Positions 42,755 to 51,641 of a stretch of DNA of 64,000 bases are shown here, piece after piece. The notes beneath the pieces were generated by a model. The model searched no databases, had not been told where the DNA came from, and saw only the letters and a list, made by a program, of their open reading frames with translations. Position 1 is the stretch's first letter; each line of letters starts with the position of its first letter. Position numbers and translations under genes: made by a program. The stretch is from NCBI GenBank assembly GCA_947598325.1, contig CANQFD010000005.1:1-64000 (forward strand), in the 5' to 3' direction. Source of the stretch: an uncultured Bacilli bacterium (GTDB lineage Bacteria > Bacillota_I > Bacilli_A > RF39 > UBA660).

Positions 42755-44821
42755 ATGAAAAAGAATAAAAATGGAAATTATACAAGGGAAGAAATCAAAA
42801 TGATAAAGAAAAAAAATAAATCAATAAACTTATTTACAGGAGTAATAGTTGGTATGTTCATATGCATATCAGGATATTTAATTTATAATATACTTAAATT
42901 AAATGGTATTGAAGATATACTTAGATATGTATTTATTTTTATGCTTGCTATAATATGTTTATTAGTATTTAGAAAGTATTTAAGATTGAGAAAGCAACCA
43001 AAAAGAATTAAATATGTGATATTTATATTGTTGTTAATATTATTTGGTTCTATAGAGTTTTTATTTAGTTCTATTATAGATAAAGGTATTGATACTATTG
43101 ATAAAATGAGTAAAGATAAAGTTACATATACTAGTGTTCTAATAACTCTTAAGGATGGAAAATATACTAATATTAAGGATATAAATAAGGCAAAAATTGG
43201 AATTATTAGTGACACTGATGATATTGAGGGATATGTTCTTGCTCAAAATATTATAAAGGATAATAAAATTAAGGAAGATCAATTAGTTGATTATGATGAA
43301 TATATAACTATGCTTACAGATTTATATGAAGAAGAAGTTGATGCAATTTTTATATCAGGTAGTTATAATGATAAATATTCTAGTATTGAAAAATTTGAAA
43401 ATATAAAAGATGAAGTTAAAGTTTTAGATAAATATTCAAAAAGAATGAAAAAGGTTGTAGATAAAAATACTGCTACATCTAATAAAAAGGTTACTGAACC
43501 ATTTTCTATATTGTTACTTGGTGTTGATTCTACTGAAGAAGATATATCAAAAACAAGTGGTCTTGGGGATTCAATAATGTTAGTTACATTTAATCCTAAT
43601 ACATTAAATGCAACCATATTCAGTATTCCACGTGATACTTTTGTTCCTATATCTTGTTATAAAAATGCAAGAAGTAAAATTACTCATGCAGCATCTGGTG
43701 GAGATTCATGTATGATTAAAACAGTAGAAAACTTTACAAGTATTGATATAGATTATTATGCAAAAGTAAATTTTAGAGGATTAATAAATCTTGTTAATAT
43801 TCTTGGTGGAATAGATGTAGATGTTCCATATGCATTTTGTGAAACAACATTATGGAGAAGCGAAGCTCAAATGGTATATGTAGATGAAGGATTGCAACAT
43901 TTAAATGGTGATCAGGCTTTAGGACTTGCTAGAAATAGAAAAACTTATAAAAGATGTGGTGCTAAATATAGTACTGGTACAAGAAATGATTTTGTAAGAG
44001 GTCAAAATCAACAACTTGTAATAAAAGGAATTATGAACAAAGCAAGAGAAATTAAAAGTATAAATAAAGTATATGAAATACTAGATACAATAAGTATCAG
44101 TTTAGATACAAATCTTACAAGAGATCAAATATTAGATTTTTATAATATATTCAAAAAAATATTATTAAGTTCTGATTCATTATCAGAAACAAATGATGTA
44201 ATAAGCATGCAAAAAACATATTTAAATGGATCTGGTGGACTAATGTATGATAATGTAATGAATATGGAATTATATGAATTTGTACCATCTAATGAATCTC
44301 TTAAAGCAATTGTAAATGCAATGAAGGTTAATCTAGAATTAAAGAGTGAAAAACCAGTTACATCATTTAGTTTTACGATAGATGAACCATATAAACAAAA
44401 GGTTATCGGTTCTGATTTATATGGTGGTGTTGAAAAATATTCTAGTCCTTCTAAGTCTAATGATAATGAAACTAAAACATGTGAAACTGGTGAAGAAATT
44501 GGTGCTGATGGAGTTACATGTGTTTGTAAAAATGGTTATGCTAGAAACTCATCTGGAGTTTGTGAAAAAAAGGTTATCACATGTCCAAGTAACAAGGAAT
44601 TAGGTGCTGATGGAGTTACATGTGTTTGTAAACCAGATTATAAAGATTCAAATGGTCAATGCTTATCATCCCCTATTATAAAAGATGATCCTTCAACTAT
44701 TCCTGATACTGAGGATGACAATGATGATGATAGTTCTACTGATGATACTGAGGATTCTGATACTACTAATAATTCTGGAAGTACCGGAGAAAACGCAGGA
44801 CCAGATGAAGGAGATAATTAA
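42755..44821 (+). CDS. LytR-CpsA-Psr (LCP) family glycan-wall ligase with Cys-rich tail
   Basis: This 688-residue protein has three N-terminal membrane helices. An accessory domain follows (about 125-205; IGIISDTDDIEGYVLAQ), like that of streptococcal CpsA, and then the LCP domain (about 240-430; SILLLGVDST, SIPRDTFVPI, NVLGGIDV-type region, GDQALGLARNR). LCP enzymes move lipid-linked glycans onto peptidoglycan. Two Cys-rich EGF-like modules (about 575-640; GADGVTCVCK in each) and an acidic D/T/S tail follow; these are unusual for the family. GGAGG lies 7 nt before the ATG at 42755. It probably anchors products of the neighbouring glycan locus. Confidence 0.9.
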   Translation: MKKNKNGNYTREEIKMIKKKNKSINLFTGVIVGMFICISGYLIYNILKLNGIEDILRYVFIFMLAIICLLVFRKYLRLRKQPKRIKYVIFILLLILFGSIEFLFSSIIDKGIDTIDKMSKDKVTYTSVLITLKDGKYTNIKDINKAKIGIISDTDDIEGYVLAQNIIKDNKIKEDQLVDYDEYITMLTDLYEEEVDAIFISGSYNDKYSSIEKFENIKDEVKVLDKYSKRMKKVVDKNTATSNKKVTEPFSILLLGVDSTEEDISKTSGLGDSIMLVTFNPNTLNATIFSIPRDTFVPISCYKNARSKITHAASGGDSCMIKTVENFTSIDIDYYAKVNFRGLINLVNILGGIDVDVPYAFCETTLWRSEAQMVYVDEGLQHLNGDQALGLARNRKTYKRCGAKYSTGTRNDFVRGQNQQLVIKGIMNKAREIKSINKVYEILDTISISLDTNLTRDQILDFYNIFKKILLSSDSLSETNDVISMQKTYLNGSGGLMYDNVMNMELYEFVPSNESLKAIVNAMKVNLELKSEKPVTSFSFTIDEPYKQKVIGSDLYGGVEKYSSPSKSNDNETKTCETGEEIGADGVTCVCKNGYARNSSGVCEKKVITCPSNKELGADGVTCVCKPDYKDSNGQCLSSPIIKDDPSTIPDTEDDNDDDSSTDDTEDSDTTNNSGSTGENAGPDEGDN
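44501..44632 (+). repeat. Exact 30-bp direct repeat in the LCP gene
   Basis: Identical 30-bp segments at 44501-44530 and 44603-44632 encode GADGVTCVCK in the two EGF-like modules. The identity points to recent duplication or gene conversion. Confidence 0.9.
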
Positions 44822-44857
44822 AACAAGCAATTAAATTAATGCTTGTTTTCTTTTTTT
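44820..44857 (+). terminator. Terminator of the LCP gene, shared with polC
   Basis: Stem AAAACAAGCA/TGCTTGTTTT (about 44820-44849) with T7 on the plus strand. On the minus strand it lies directly after the polC stop, with a weaker T-run. Confidence 0.75.
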
Positions 44858-47800
44858 AGAATAAACTTAATTGACTTGTTTCTGGCATACCATCAAATAT
44901 ACCCATGATTTTCATCTTATCTATTAAAGTTCCAGATACTTTACATCTTATTTGAAATTCCTCAATAGATATAAATGATGATTTATTTCTTTCCACAATT
45001 ATATTGTTAGCAACTGTATCCCCTAAGCCATCAATTGAATTAAATGGTGGAATTATATCCGTTTCATTTATTGCATTATATGTAGTTGCCTCACTTTTAT
45101 ATAAATCTACATTCAAGAATTTTATACCTCTTGCTGTTGCTTCTAAACATAAATGAAGTGATTCTCGTGATCCCATATCTTTATTAGTTGCATCTCTCCC
45201 CTTATTATCTATTTCTATAATTTTTTCTTTTATTGTATCGTATCCTTTCATCATAGATATAATATCTACATCAGTTGCTTTACAAGAAAGCCAAGAGGCA
45301 TAGTAATATACTGGCATATGCACTTTGTACCAAGCTACCCTAAATGCACTTGTTACATATGCTGCTGCATGAGCTTTTGGAAACATGTATTTTATTTTAT
45401 GACATGATTCAATATACCAATCTGCAATACCTGCGTCTTTTAGTATCTTTTCATATTCATTCCACTGTTCTTTATCTTTTGGTTTACTTGCCCTACCTTT
45501 ACGAACGAATTCCATTATTTTAAATGCAGTTATGGGTTTAAGTCCATTATACATAAGATATACCATTATATCATCACGACATCCTATAACTTCACTAAAT
45601 GGTACTATATTATTTTTTATTAATTCTTGTGCATTACCAAGCCAAACATCAGTTCCATGAGATAAACCTGATATTTTAACAAGTTCTCCAAATGTTTTAG
45701 GTTTAGTATCTTCTACCATTTGAATAGTAAATTTTGTACCAAATTCTGGTATACCAAGTGTTCCTGTGTTACACATTATTTGTTCTTTTGTAACACCAAG
45801 AGGCTCTGGTGATAGAAATATTCCCATTGTTTCTTTATCATCAAGTGGAACTTTTAAAATATCAGTATGGGTCATATCTTGTATCATACGAAGTTGTGTT
45901 GGATCAGAATGCCCTAATATATCTAGTTTTAATACATCATCTTCTATTTTATGGTAATCAAAATGTGTTGTCCTCCATGCTGAATTTGGATCATCTGCAG
46001 GAAACTGAAATGGTGTAAAATCAAATACATCCATATAATCTGGAATAACTACTATCCCCCCAGGATGCTGACCTGTTGTTCTTTTTACGCCTACGCACCC
46101 TTTTGATAATCTTTCAATTTCTGTTGATCTTTTATTTATTCCTCTATCTTCAAAATAACCTTTTGTATATCCATAAGCTGTCTTTTCTGCGACAGTACCA
46201 ATTGTCCCTGCTCTATAAACATTATCCACACCAAATAATACTTTAGTATATTCATGAATTGCAGCTTGATTTAAATCAGAGAAATTAAGGTCTATATCAG
46301 GTACCTTATCAGCATTAAATCCAAGAAAAGTAGCAAATGGTATATCTTGACCATCTTTAATCATATCAGTACTACAATTTGGACATTTTTTATTTGGAAG
46401 ATCAAACCCTGAAGAATATGTAGCACCTAGTGATTTTCCATTTTCTTCAAAAATACTAATCTTACATTTTGGACATCTATAGTGTGCTGAAAGTGGATTT
46501 ACTTCAGTAATACCCATCATTGTTGCAACAAAACTTGAACCAACAGAACCTCTAGATCCAACTAAATAACCATCATCATTAGACTTTTTAACTAACCTTT
46601 GAGCTATTAGATAAATAGGATCAAATCCTGCTCCTATAACACCTCCTAGGCTCTTCTTAAGTCTTTTTTCTAGTTCATCATCATCTATATTCTCTTCTAT
46701 AGTTTCTTTTAAATAATTTCTAACTAATTCTTTTACCTTCTCACTGCCACCTAATATAACATCATGAAGTCTTATATATGACTCATCTATTAAATTTCCA
46801 TTAAAATTTTCTTTTTCTAAAAAATATTTAACACTAGTTAAAACTATATCACCATATAGCTCCGTTCCAAGTCTTTCTTCTATATTATGTGGCAAAGGAT
46901 TTCCGTACCAATCATTTGCTTTTTCATAAACAAGATCAGTAACTACCCTTGGGCAATCAAGATAAGTTTTACCATCATCTGATTTTACTCTTGGTGAAAA
47001 AGGTACCCCTCCAGTTTGAACTATTACATCAAAAATATCTACCATATCAAGTATTTTATTAGTATTAGTTATAACTATTTCCTTTGCTTTTTCTTTTCCT
47101 AAAAAATCAAATGATTCAAGCATTTCATTAGTTGTTCTAAAATGTTGTGTAGGGATTTGTCCACCCTTACTATTTCTAATAAGTGGATGACGACCTCTAC
47201 CTGGCACATTTTGATTTATAATTATTTCGCGATATATTTTATCTTCTTTTCTTAGGTGATGAACGTCCCCTGTTGCAACTATTATTTTTCCTGCTTCTTC
47301 AGTTACTCTTACTATTTTTTCTATATTTTGTATAAGTTGTGCTTCGTTTTCAAATACAGATGGAACTAAATGACAATATTCATCTACTGGTTGAACTTCA
47401 ACATAATCATAAAATTTAATTATGTTAGCAAGTTCTTCATCACTTTTAGTTGAAGCGTTAGTAAATACTTCACTTTGATAACATCCACTACCTATAAGAA
47501 GACCTTCTCTATATTTTTCTATCTCACTTCTAAGTATTCTAGGAGTTTTGTATAAATATTTAGTATTGGCAAAAGATATAATTTTAAATATATTCTTAAG
47601 TCCTGTTTTATTTAGGGTTAATATGTTTATATCATGTGCTTTACCATATTTATGTATTTCATCTTTTGGTACTAAATTATTAAGCTCACTTATTTTTCTA
47701 AAATTTTGATCATATAACTTTTTAAGCATCTTATGAAGAACATATGCTGTTCCTTCAGCATCATAATTTGCTCTATGGTGGGCATCTTCATCAAATACTA

Positions 47801-49499
47801 CACCATATCTTTTAGTAATAGCGGATAGACTATGTCTTGTTTCCCCTTTATCAAGTGCACGTGATAATTCTAAAGTATCAATAATTGGATTTTTAAATTC
47901 ACCTAGATTATACTTTTGATATGCCATTTCAATAAATGAAGAATCAAATTTAGCATTATGTGCAACCATAGGAACATCTGTAGATCCTATCCAAGAAATA
48001 AATTTCTCAACTCCCCCTTTTTCATCTATTTTACCCTTTAGCATATCATCAGTAATATGAGTAATATCTATAATTTTTTTAGGAAGTTTTCTTTTTGGAT
48101 CTATAAGTTCATCAAATGTATCTATTATTTCTCCATTACATATTTTAACGGCCCCAATTTCTATAATAGAATCTCCGCCACCTGCATTAAATCCTGTTGT
48201 CTCAAGGTCAAAAACAACATATGTAGTAAGAAGTATATCATCATCATTAGGTCTAATTACTATATCAACATTATCATCAACCATTACAAGTTCACAACCA
48301 TATATTACTTTAAATGGTTCTTCACCATCCTTTAAATTTTGATTCATTCCTCTAACTAAATTAAAAGCATTTGGAAAACTCTGTGCACCATCATGATCAG
48401 TTACTGCTATACCTCTATGTCCCCATTTTTTTGCTTGTTTTATTAAATCTTCTATAGATACAACACCATCCATTTGACTCATTAAAGTATGTGAATGTAG
48501 CTCTACTCTTTTTTCATTTGCATCATCCATTATTTCAGTAATAGTTTTCTCTATAGGAACAATATTTTTAGCACTCAAAACATAATCATTTGAAAATGTA
48601 TCATATGATACTCTACCATTTATCTTATACCATGACCCAATTTTTAGATCATTATTTACTCTTTGAAAATCTTCTTCATTTCTAAAAAATATCTTAGAAA
48701 TTAAACTATCTGTTTCATCAGATATTTTTAAAGTAATTATTTTAAAATTTGATTTACTACTTTCAAATTCTTCTTTTCCAAAAATATACCCAGACACAGT
48801 GACATTATCAATTTCTCCAGTTACTTGATTCATAGAAACTGATTCTTCTTTTATATCAAAGCCCAAAATAGCATTACTATCTGGATCTTTTTTAGTGCTT
48901 ACCATCTGCATTTTTTCTATAGGTTTTTCTTTTCTTACATTTTTAATATTATTAATATTTTCTATTGTTTTGTTTACTTCTTCTTTTAATTTTGTATCTA
49001 TTTCTTCTTTTAGTTTATTCTCCTCTTTTATATATTCAATAGATAATGAAAAATCTTCAAAACCAATTCTTTTATATGAATTAATTATTTGATTTAATTT
49101 ATTATTTATCATGTTTACCTCGGCTTTATTAAAAGCCTCAAGTACCAATCCATTTGTTGTATATTTAATAGTTTTACCTAAAAAAAACATAGATATTGCT
49201 TTACCTAAAGCTAAACTATTTATAACATAATTAAAATAATCATTGATATGGGATTTTTTTATATTAATAGGTTTTATAGTATATGTAACTGTATTCAAAT
49301 TTGAAAAGCCATTATTAATATTATTATCAATGTATTCAAGTATAGAAACTGGTAATAGTTCTTTAGTTTGAATTATAAAATTCCAATTTAATCTATCCTT
49401 TGATGATATTATTTTAAGTATTTTTCCACCATCAAAATATTTATAATCATCTTTAGATAAATTTATTTTATTTAAAAATAATTCTAATTTACTATCCAT
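44856..49499 (-). CDS. polC: DNA polymerase III alpha subunit, Gram-positive PolC type
   Basis: This protein of about 1547 residues has an N-terminal domain and an OB-fold (about 215-315). A PHP domain follows (RVELHSHTLMSQMDG, AVTDHDG), interrupted by a DnaQ-like 3'-5' exonuclease (VVFDLETTGFNAGG; AHNAKFDSSF; HRANYDAEGTA). The polymerase core comes next, with a zinc-type CPKC...CPNC pair and the palm motif PDIDLNFSD. The whole order is that of PolC, the replicative polymerase of Bacillota. The ATG at 49499 is preferred (GGTGG just upstream, and a -10 box only 27 nt away); an ATG five codons earlier is possible. Confidence 0.97.
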   Translation of the reverse strand: MDSKLELFLNKINLSKDDYKYFDGGKILKIISSKDRLNWNFIIQTKELLPVSILEYIDNNINNGFSNLNTVTYTIKPINIKKSHINDYFNYVINSLALGKAISMFFLGKTIKYTTNGLVLEAFNKAEVNMINNKLNQIINSYKRIGFEDFSLSIEYIKEENKLKEEIDTKLKEEVNKTIENINNIKNVRKEKPIEKMQMVSTKKDPDSNAILGFDIKEESVSMNQVTGEIDNVTVSGYIFGKEEFESSKSNFKIITLKISDETDSLISKIFFRNEEDFQRVNNDLKIGSWYKINGRVSYDTFSNDYVLSAKNIVPIEKTITEIMDDANEKRVELHSHTLMSQMDGVVSIEDLIKQAKKWGHRGIAVTDHDGAQSFPNAFNLVRGMNQNLKDGEEPFKVIYGCELVMVDDNVDIVIRPNDDDILLTTYVVFDLETTGFNAGGGDSIIEIGAVKICNGEIIDTFDELIDPKRKLPKKIIDITHITDDMLKGKIDEKGGVEKFISWIGSTDVPMVAHNAKFDSSFIEMAYQKYNLGEFKNPIIDTLELSRALDKGETRHSLSAITKRYGVVFDEDAHHRANYDAEGTAYVLHKMLKKLYDQNFRKISELNNLVPKDEIHKYGKAHDINILTLNKTGLKNIFKIISFANTKYLYKTPRILRSEIEKYREGLLIGSGCYQSEVFTNASTKSDEELANIIKFYDYVEVQPVDEYCHLVPSVFENEAQLIQNIEKIVRVTEEAGKIIVATGDVHHLRKEDKIYREIIINQNVPGRGRHPLIRNSKGGQIPTQHFRTTNEMLESFDFLGKEKAKEIVITNTNKILDMVDIFDVIVQTGGVPFSPRVKSDDGKTYLDCPRVVTDLVYEKANDWYGNPLPHNIEERLGTELYGDIVLTSVKYFLEKENFNGNLIDESYIRLHDVILGGSEKVKELVRNYLKETIEENIDDDELEKRLKKSLGGVIGAGFDPIYLIAQRLVKKSNDDGYLVGSRGSVGSSFVATMMGITEVNPLSAHYRCPKCKISIFEENGKSLGATYSSGFDLPNKKCPNCSTDMIKDGQDIPFATFLGFNADKVPDIDLNFSDLNQAAIHEYTKVLFGVDNVYRAGTIGTVAEKTAYGYTKGYFEDRGINKRSTEIERLSKGCVGVKRTTGQHPGGIVVIPDYMDVFDFTPFQFPADDPNSAWRTTHFDYHKIEDDVLKLDILGHSDPTQLRMIQDMTHTDILKVPLDDKETMGIFLSPEPLGVTKEQIMCNTGTLGIPEFGTKFTIQMVEDTKPKTFGELVKISGLSHGTDVWLGNAQELIKNNIVPFSEVIGCRDDIMVYLMYNGLKPITAFKIMEFVRKGRASKPKDKEQWNEYEKILKDAGIADWYIESCHKIKYMFPKAHAAAYVTSAFRVAWYKVHMPVYYYASWLSCKATDVDIISMMKGYDTIKEKIIEIDNKGRDATNKDMGSRESLHLCLEATARGIKFLNVDLYKSEATTYNAINETDIIPPFNSIDGLGDTVANNIIVERNKSSFISIEEFQIRCKVSGTLIDKMKIMGIFDGMPETSQLSLF

Positions 49500-49525
49500 A
49501 CTACTACCACCCATCCTGTAATATA

Positions 49526-49534
49526 ATTATATCA
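49526..49534 (-). promoter_or_regulatory. Extended -10 promoter of polC
   Basis: TGATATAAT on the minus strand with a weak -35 (TTTATT at 17 nt). The start would lie near 49519. Confidence 0.5.
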
Positions 49535-49670
49535 ATTATTTATAAACTAATAAAGAAAAAAGGAAGAAAAAAGTTGAATTTTCTACCTTGTTAATTGGAG
49601 TCTTAGTATATTGATTTTTTAATTTTGTTAATAAACTATCTAAAAAATCAAAAGAATAATGATTTTGTAT

Positions 49671-49964
49671 CTAATTACCAATATTTTTTAATCTTTTTTT
49701 AATTAATAATATTAAATCCATAGGACCATTAATTTGGTTTAATATAATTAAACTAGATTGAAGTTTAGTTTTAATACTTATGTTATCTTTTATAAATTCT
49801 GCCTCTTTTTTATAATTAAATTTTTCTATTTTATATTCTTTAGTAAAACTTTTTATATATTCTTCTATTTCTTTTAAAATATATACTTTTGTATCATATT
49901 CATCCATTTCTTGGATTCCATAATATCCTTCAACTAAGCATCTATATTTATCTTCTAATTTCAT
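49671..49964 (-). CDS. Small uncharacterised protein coupled to the ABC-F gene
   Basis: This 97-residue protein is predicted to be mostly helical and charged, with no signal peptide and no membrane helix. I do not recognise a family. Its ATG directly follows the TAA stop of the ABC-F gene with no spacer (TAA-ATG), so the two are translated from one mRNA and may work together. The pattern of lysine, glutamate and isoleucine suggests a helical bundle. No terminator of good quality is seen between it and polC. Confidence 0.65.
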   Translation of the reverse strand: MKLEDKYRCLVEGYYGIQEMDEYDTKVYILKEIEEYIKSFTKEYKIEKFNYKKEAEFIKDNISIKTKLQSSLIILNQINGPMDLILLIKKRLKNIGN

Positions 49965-51548
49965 TTATTTCAACTCCAAATATTCATCATAAGTCATTTG
50001 TTTATCAATATATTTTCCATCTTCTTTAAATTCTATTATTCTATTTGCAACTGTTGATAAAAGTTCATGATCATGGGATGAGAAAAGTAATGCTCCTTTA
50101 TATTCTTTCATACCTTTATTTAATGATGTTATAGATTCTATATCTAAATGATTAGTAGGATCATCTAAAATAAGTACATTAGCTAAACTAAGCATTAATT
50201 TTGAAAGCATACATCTAACTTTCTCTCCACCAGATAAAACATTTACATTCTTTAATGCTTCCTCACCAGAAAATAACATTCTGCCTAAGAATCCTCTAAT
50301 AAATGGTTCCTCTTGATTACTTGAATATTGTCTTAACCAATCTACTAAATTTAAATCACAATCAAAATAACTAGAATGATTTTTTGGAAAATAATCGTAT
50401 TTTACTGTAGTTCCCCATTTAATATAACCTTCATCTGGTTCTAATTCTCCTGTTATTATTTTAAATAATGTTGTTATAGCAAGCTCATTAGTTCCAACAA
50501 AACCTACCTTATCACTATTATTAATTGTTAAATTCATATTCTTTAATACTACTTCTCCATCAATAGTTTTTGAGATTCCTTTAAGTTCAAGTACATCTTT
50601 ACCAAGAGGTCTTTCTATCTCAAAATTAATATATGGATATTTTCTAGAAGATGCTTTCATCTCATCTAATTCTATTTTTTCTAGTGATTTCTTTCTACTT
50701 GTAGCTTGTTTTGATTTTGATGCATTAGCAGAAAATCTAGCAATAAAATCTTTTAATTCTTTTATTTTTTCTTCTTTTTTCTTATTAGATTCTTTCATTT
50801 GTTTTAATATTAACTGACTTGATTCATACCAAAAATCATAATTACCAATAAATTCAGTTATCTTTCCGTAATCTATATCTATCATATGAGTACATACTTT
50901 ATTTAAAAAATGTCTATCATGGGATACTACTATTATAGTATTATCAAAGTTTATTAAAAATTCTTCTAACCACATTTTAGCTTCTATATCAAGATAGTTT
51001 GTTGGTTCATCAAGTATTAAAATATCTGGATTCCCGAAAAGTGCGGATGCAAGTAAAACCTTTACCTTTTCTGGTCCTGTTAAATCTTTCATAAATTTAT
51101 CATGATAACTAGTATCTATTCCAAGACCACTTAATAGTATAGCAGCATCACTTTCAGCATTCCATCCATTAAGGTCTTCAAATTCTGCCTCAAGTTCACC
51201 AGCTCTTATTCCATCTTCTTCTGTAAAATCAGTTTTTGAATATATTTTTTCTTTTTCTTTCATAATACTATAAAGTTTTGTGTTACCCATTATAACTGTT
51301 TCAATTACATTATATTCATCATACGCATTATGATCTTGTTTTAACACAGATATTCTTTCACCCTTTGATATATTAATATCACCTGTTGTTGATTCAATAT
51401 CACCACTTAATATTTTTAGAAAGGTTGACTTACCTGCCCCATTCGCACCTATTACGCCATAGCAATTTCCTTTTGTAAATTTTAAATTAACATTTTCAAA
51501 TAATGTCCTAGTATTAAATTTTAAACTCAAATTGTTTACTTGCAACAT
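49965..51548 (-). CDS. ABC-F family ATPase (YkpA/YbiT-like)
   Basis: This 527-residue protein has two ABC domains and no membrane part. The first has Walker A GANGAGKST and Walker B ILILDEPTNYLD; its signature reads LTGPEKVKVLLA. The second has LSGGEKVRCMLS and LILDDPTNHLD, but the Walker A region reads GTNELAITT, which lacks the usual GKS/T. A charged linker (about 240-300) joins the domains. ABC-F proteins act on the ribosome to rescue or regulate translation; this subgroup has a size and order like YkpA. A GAGGTG ribosome site precedes the ATG. Confidence 0.9.
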   Translation of the reverse strand: MLQVNNLSLKFNTRTLFENVNLKFTKGNCYGVIGANGAGKSTFLKILSGDIESTTGDINISKGERISVLKQDHNAYDEYNVIETVIMGNTKLYSIMKEKEKIYSKTDFTEEDGIRAGELEAEFEDLNGWNAESDAAILLSGLGIDTSYHDKFMKDLTGPEKVKVLLASALFGNPDILILDEPTNYLDIEAKMWLEEFLINFDNTIIVVSHDRHFLNKVCTHMIDIDYGKITEFIGNYDFWYESSQLILKQMKESNKKKEEKIKELKDFIARFSANASKSKQATSRKKSLEKIELDEMKASSRKYPYINFEIERPLGKDVLELKGISKTIDGEVVLKNMNLTINNSDKVGFVGTNELAITTLFKIITGELEPDEGYIKWGTTVKYDYFPKNHSSYFDCDLNLVDWLRQYSSNQEEPFIRGFLGRMLFSGEEALKNVNVLSGGEKVRCMLSKLMLSLANVLILDDPTNHLDIESITSLNKGMKEYKGALLFSSHDHELLSTVANRIIEFKEDGKYIDKQMTYDEYLELK

Positions 51549-51610
51549 AACTTCACCTCAAAATTTTCTAATATAATTTTACTTTATTAAAATAATAAAT
51601 GCAAGAAAAG

Positions 51611-51641
51611 TTTAAAAAATAGATCATTAAAAGATCTATTT
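51611..51641 (-). terminator. Terminator after the 634-residue envelope protein gene
   Basis: 9-bp stem (51617-51625 with 51633-51641), a 7-nt loop and T6 on the minus strand; the stop codon at 51636 is in the stem. Confidence 0.72.

Noticed and set aside
48057-48335. Plus-strand open frame opposite polC
   Set aside because: It lies wholly inside the conserved exonuclease region of polC and has a shadow-type composition.
49515-49670. Possible small gene or RNA between polC and the small ABC-F-linked gene
   Set aside because: No start with a ribosome site, no stable hairpin of note beyond AT-rich pairing; only the polC promoter was supported.
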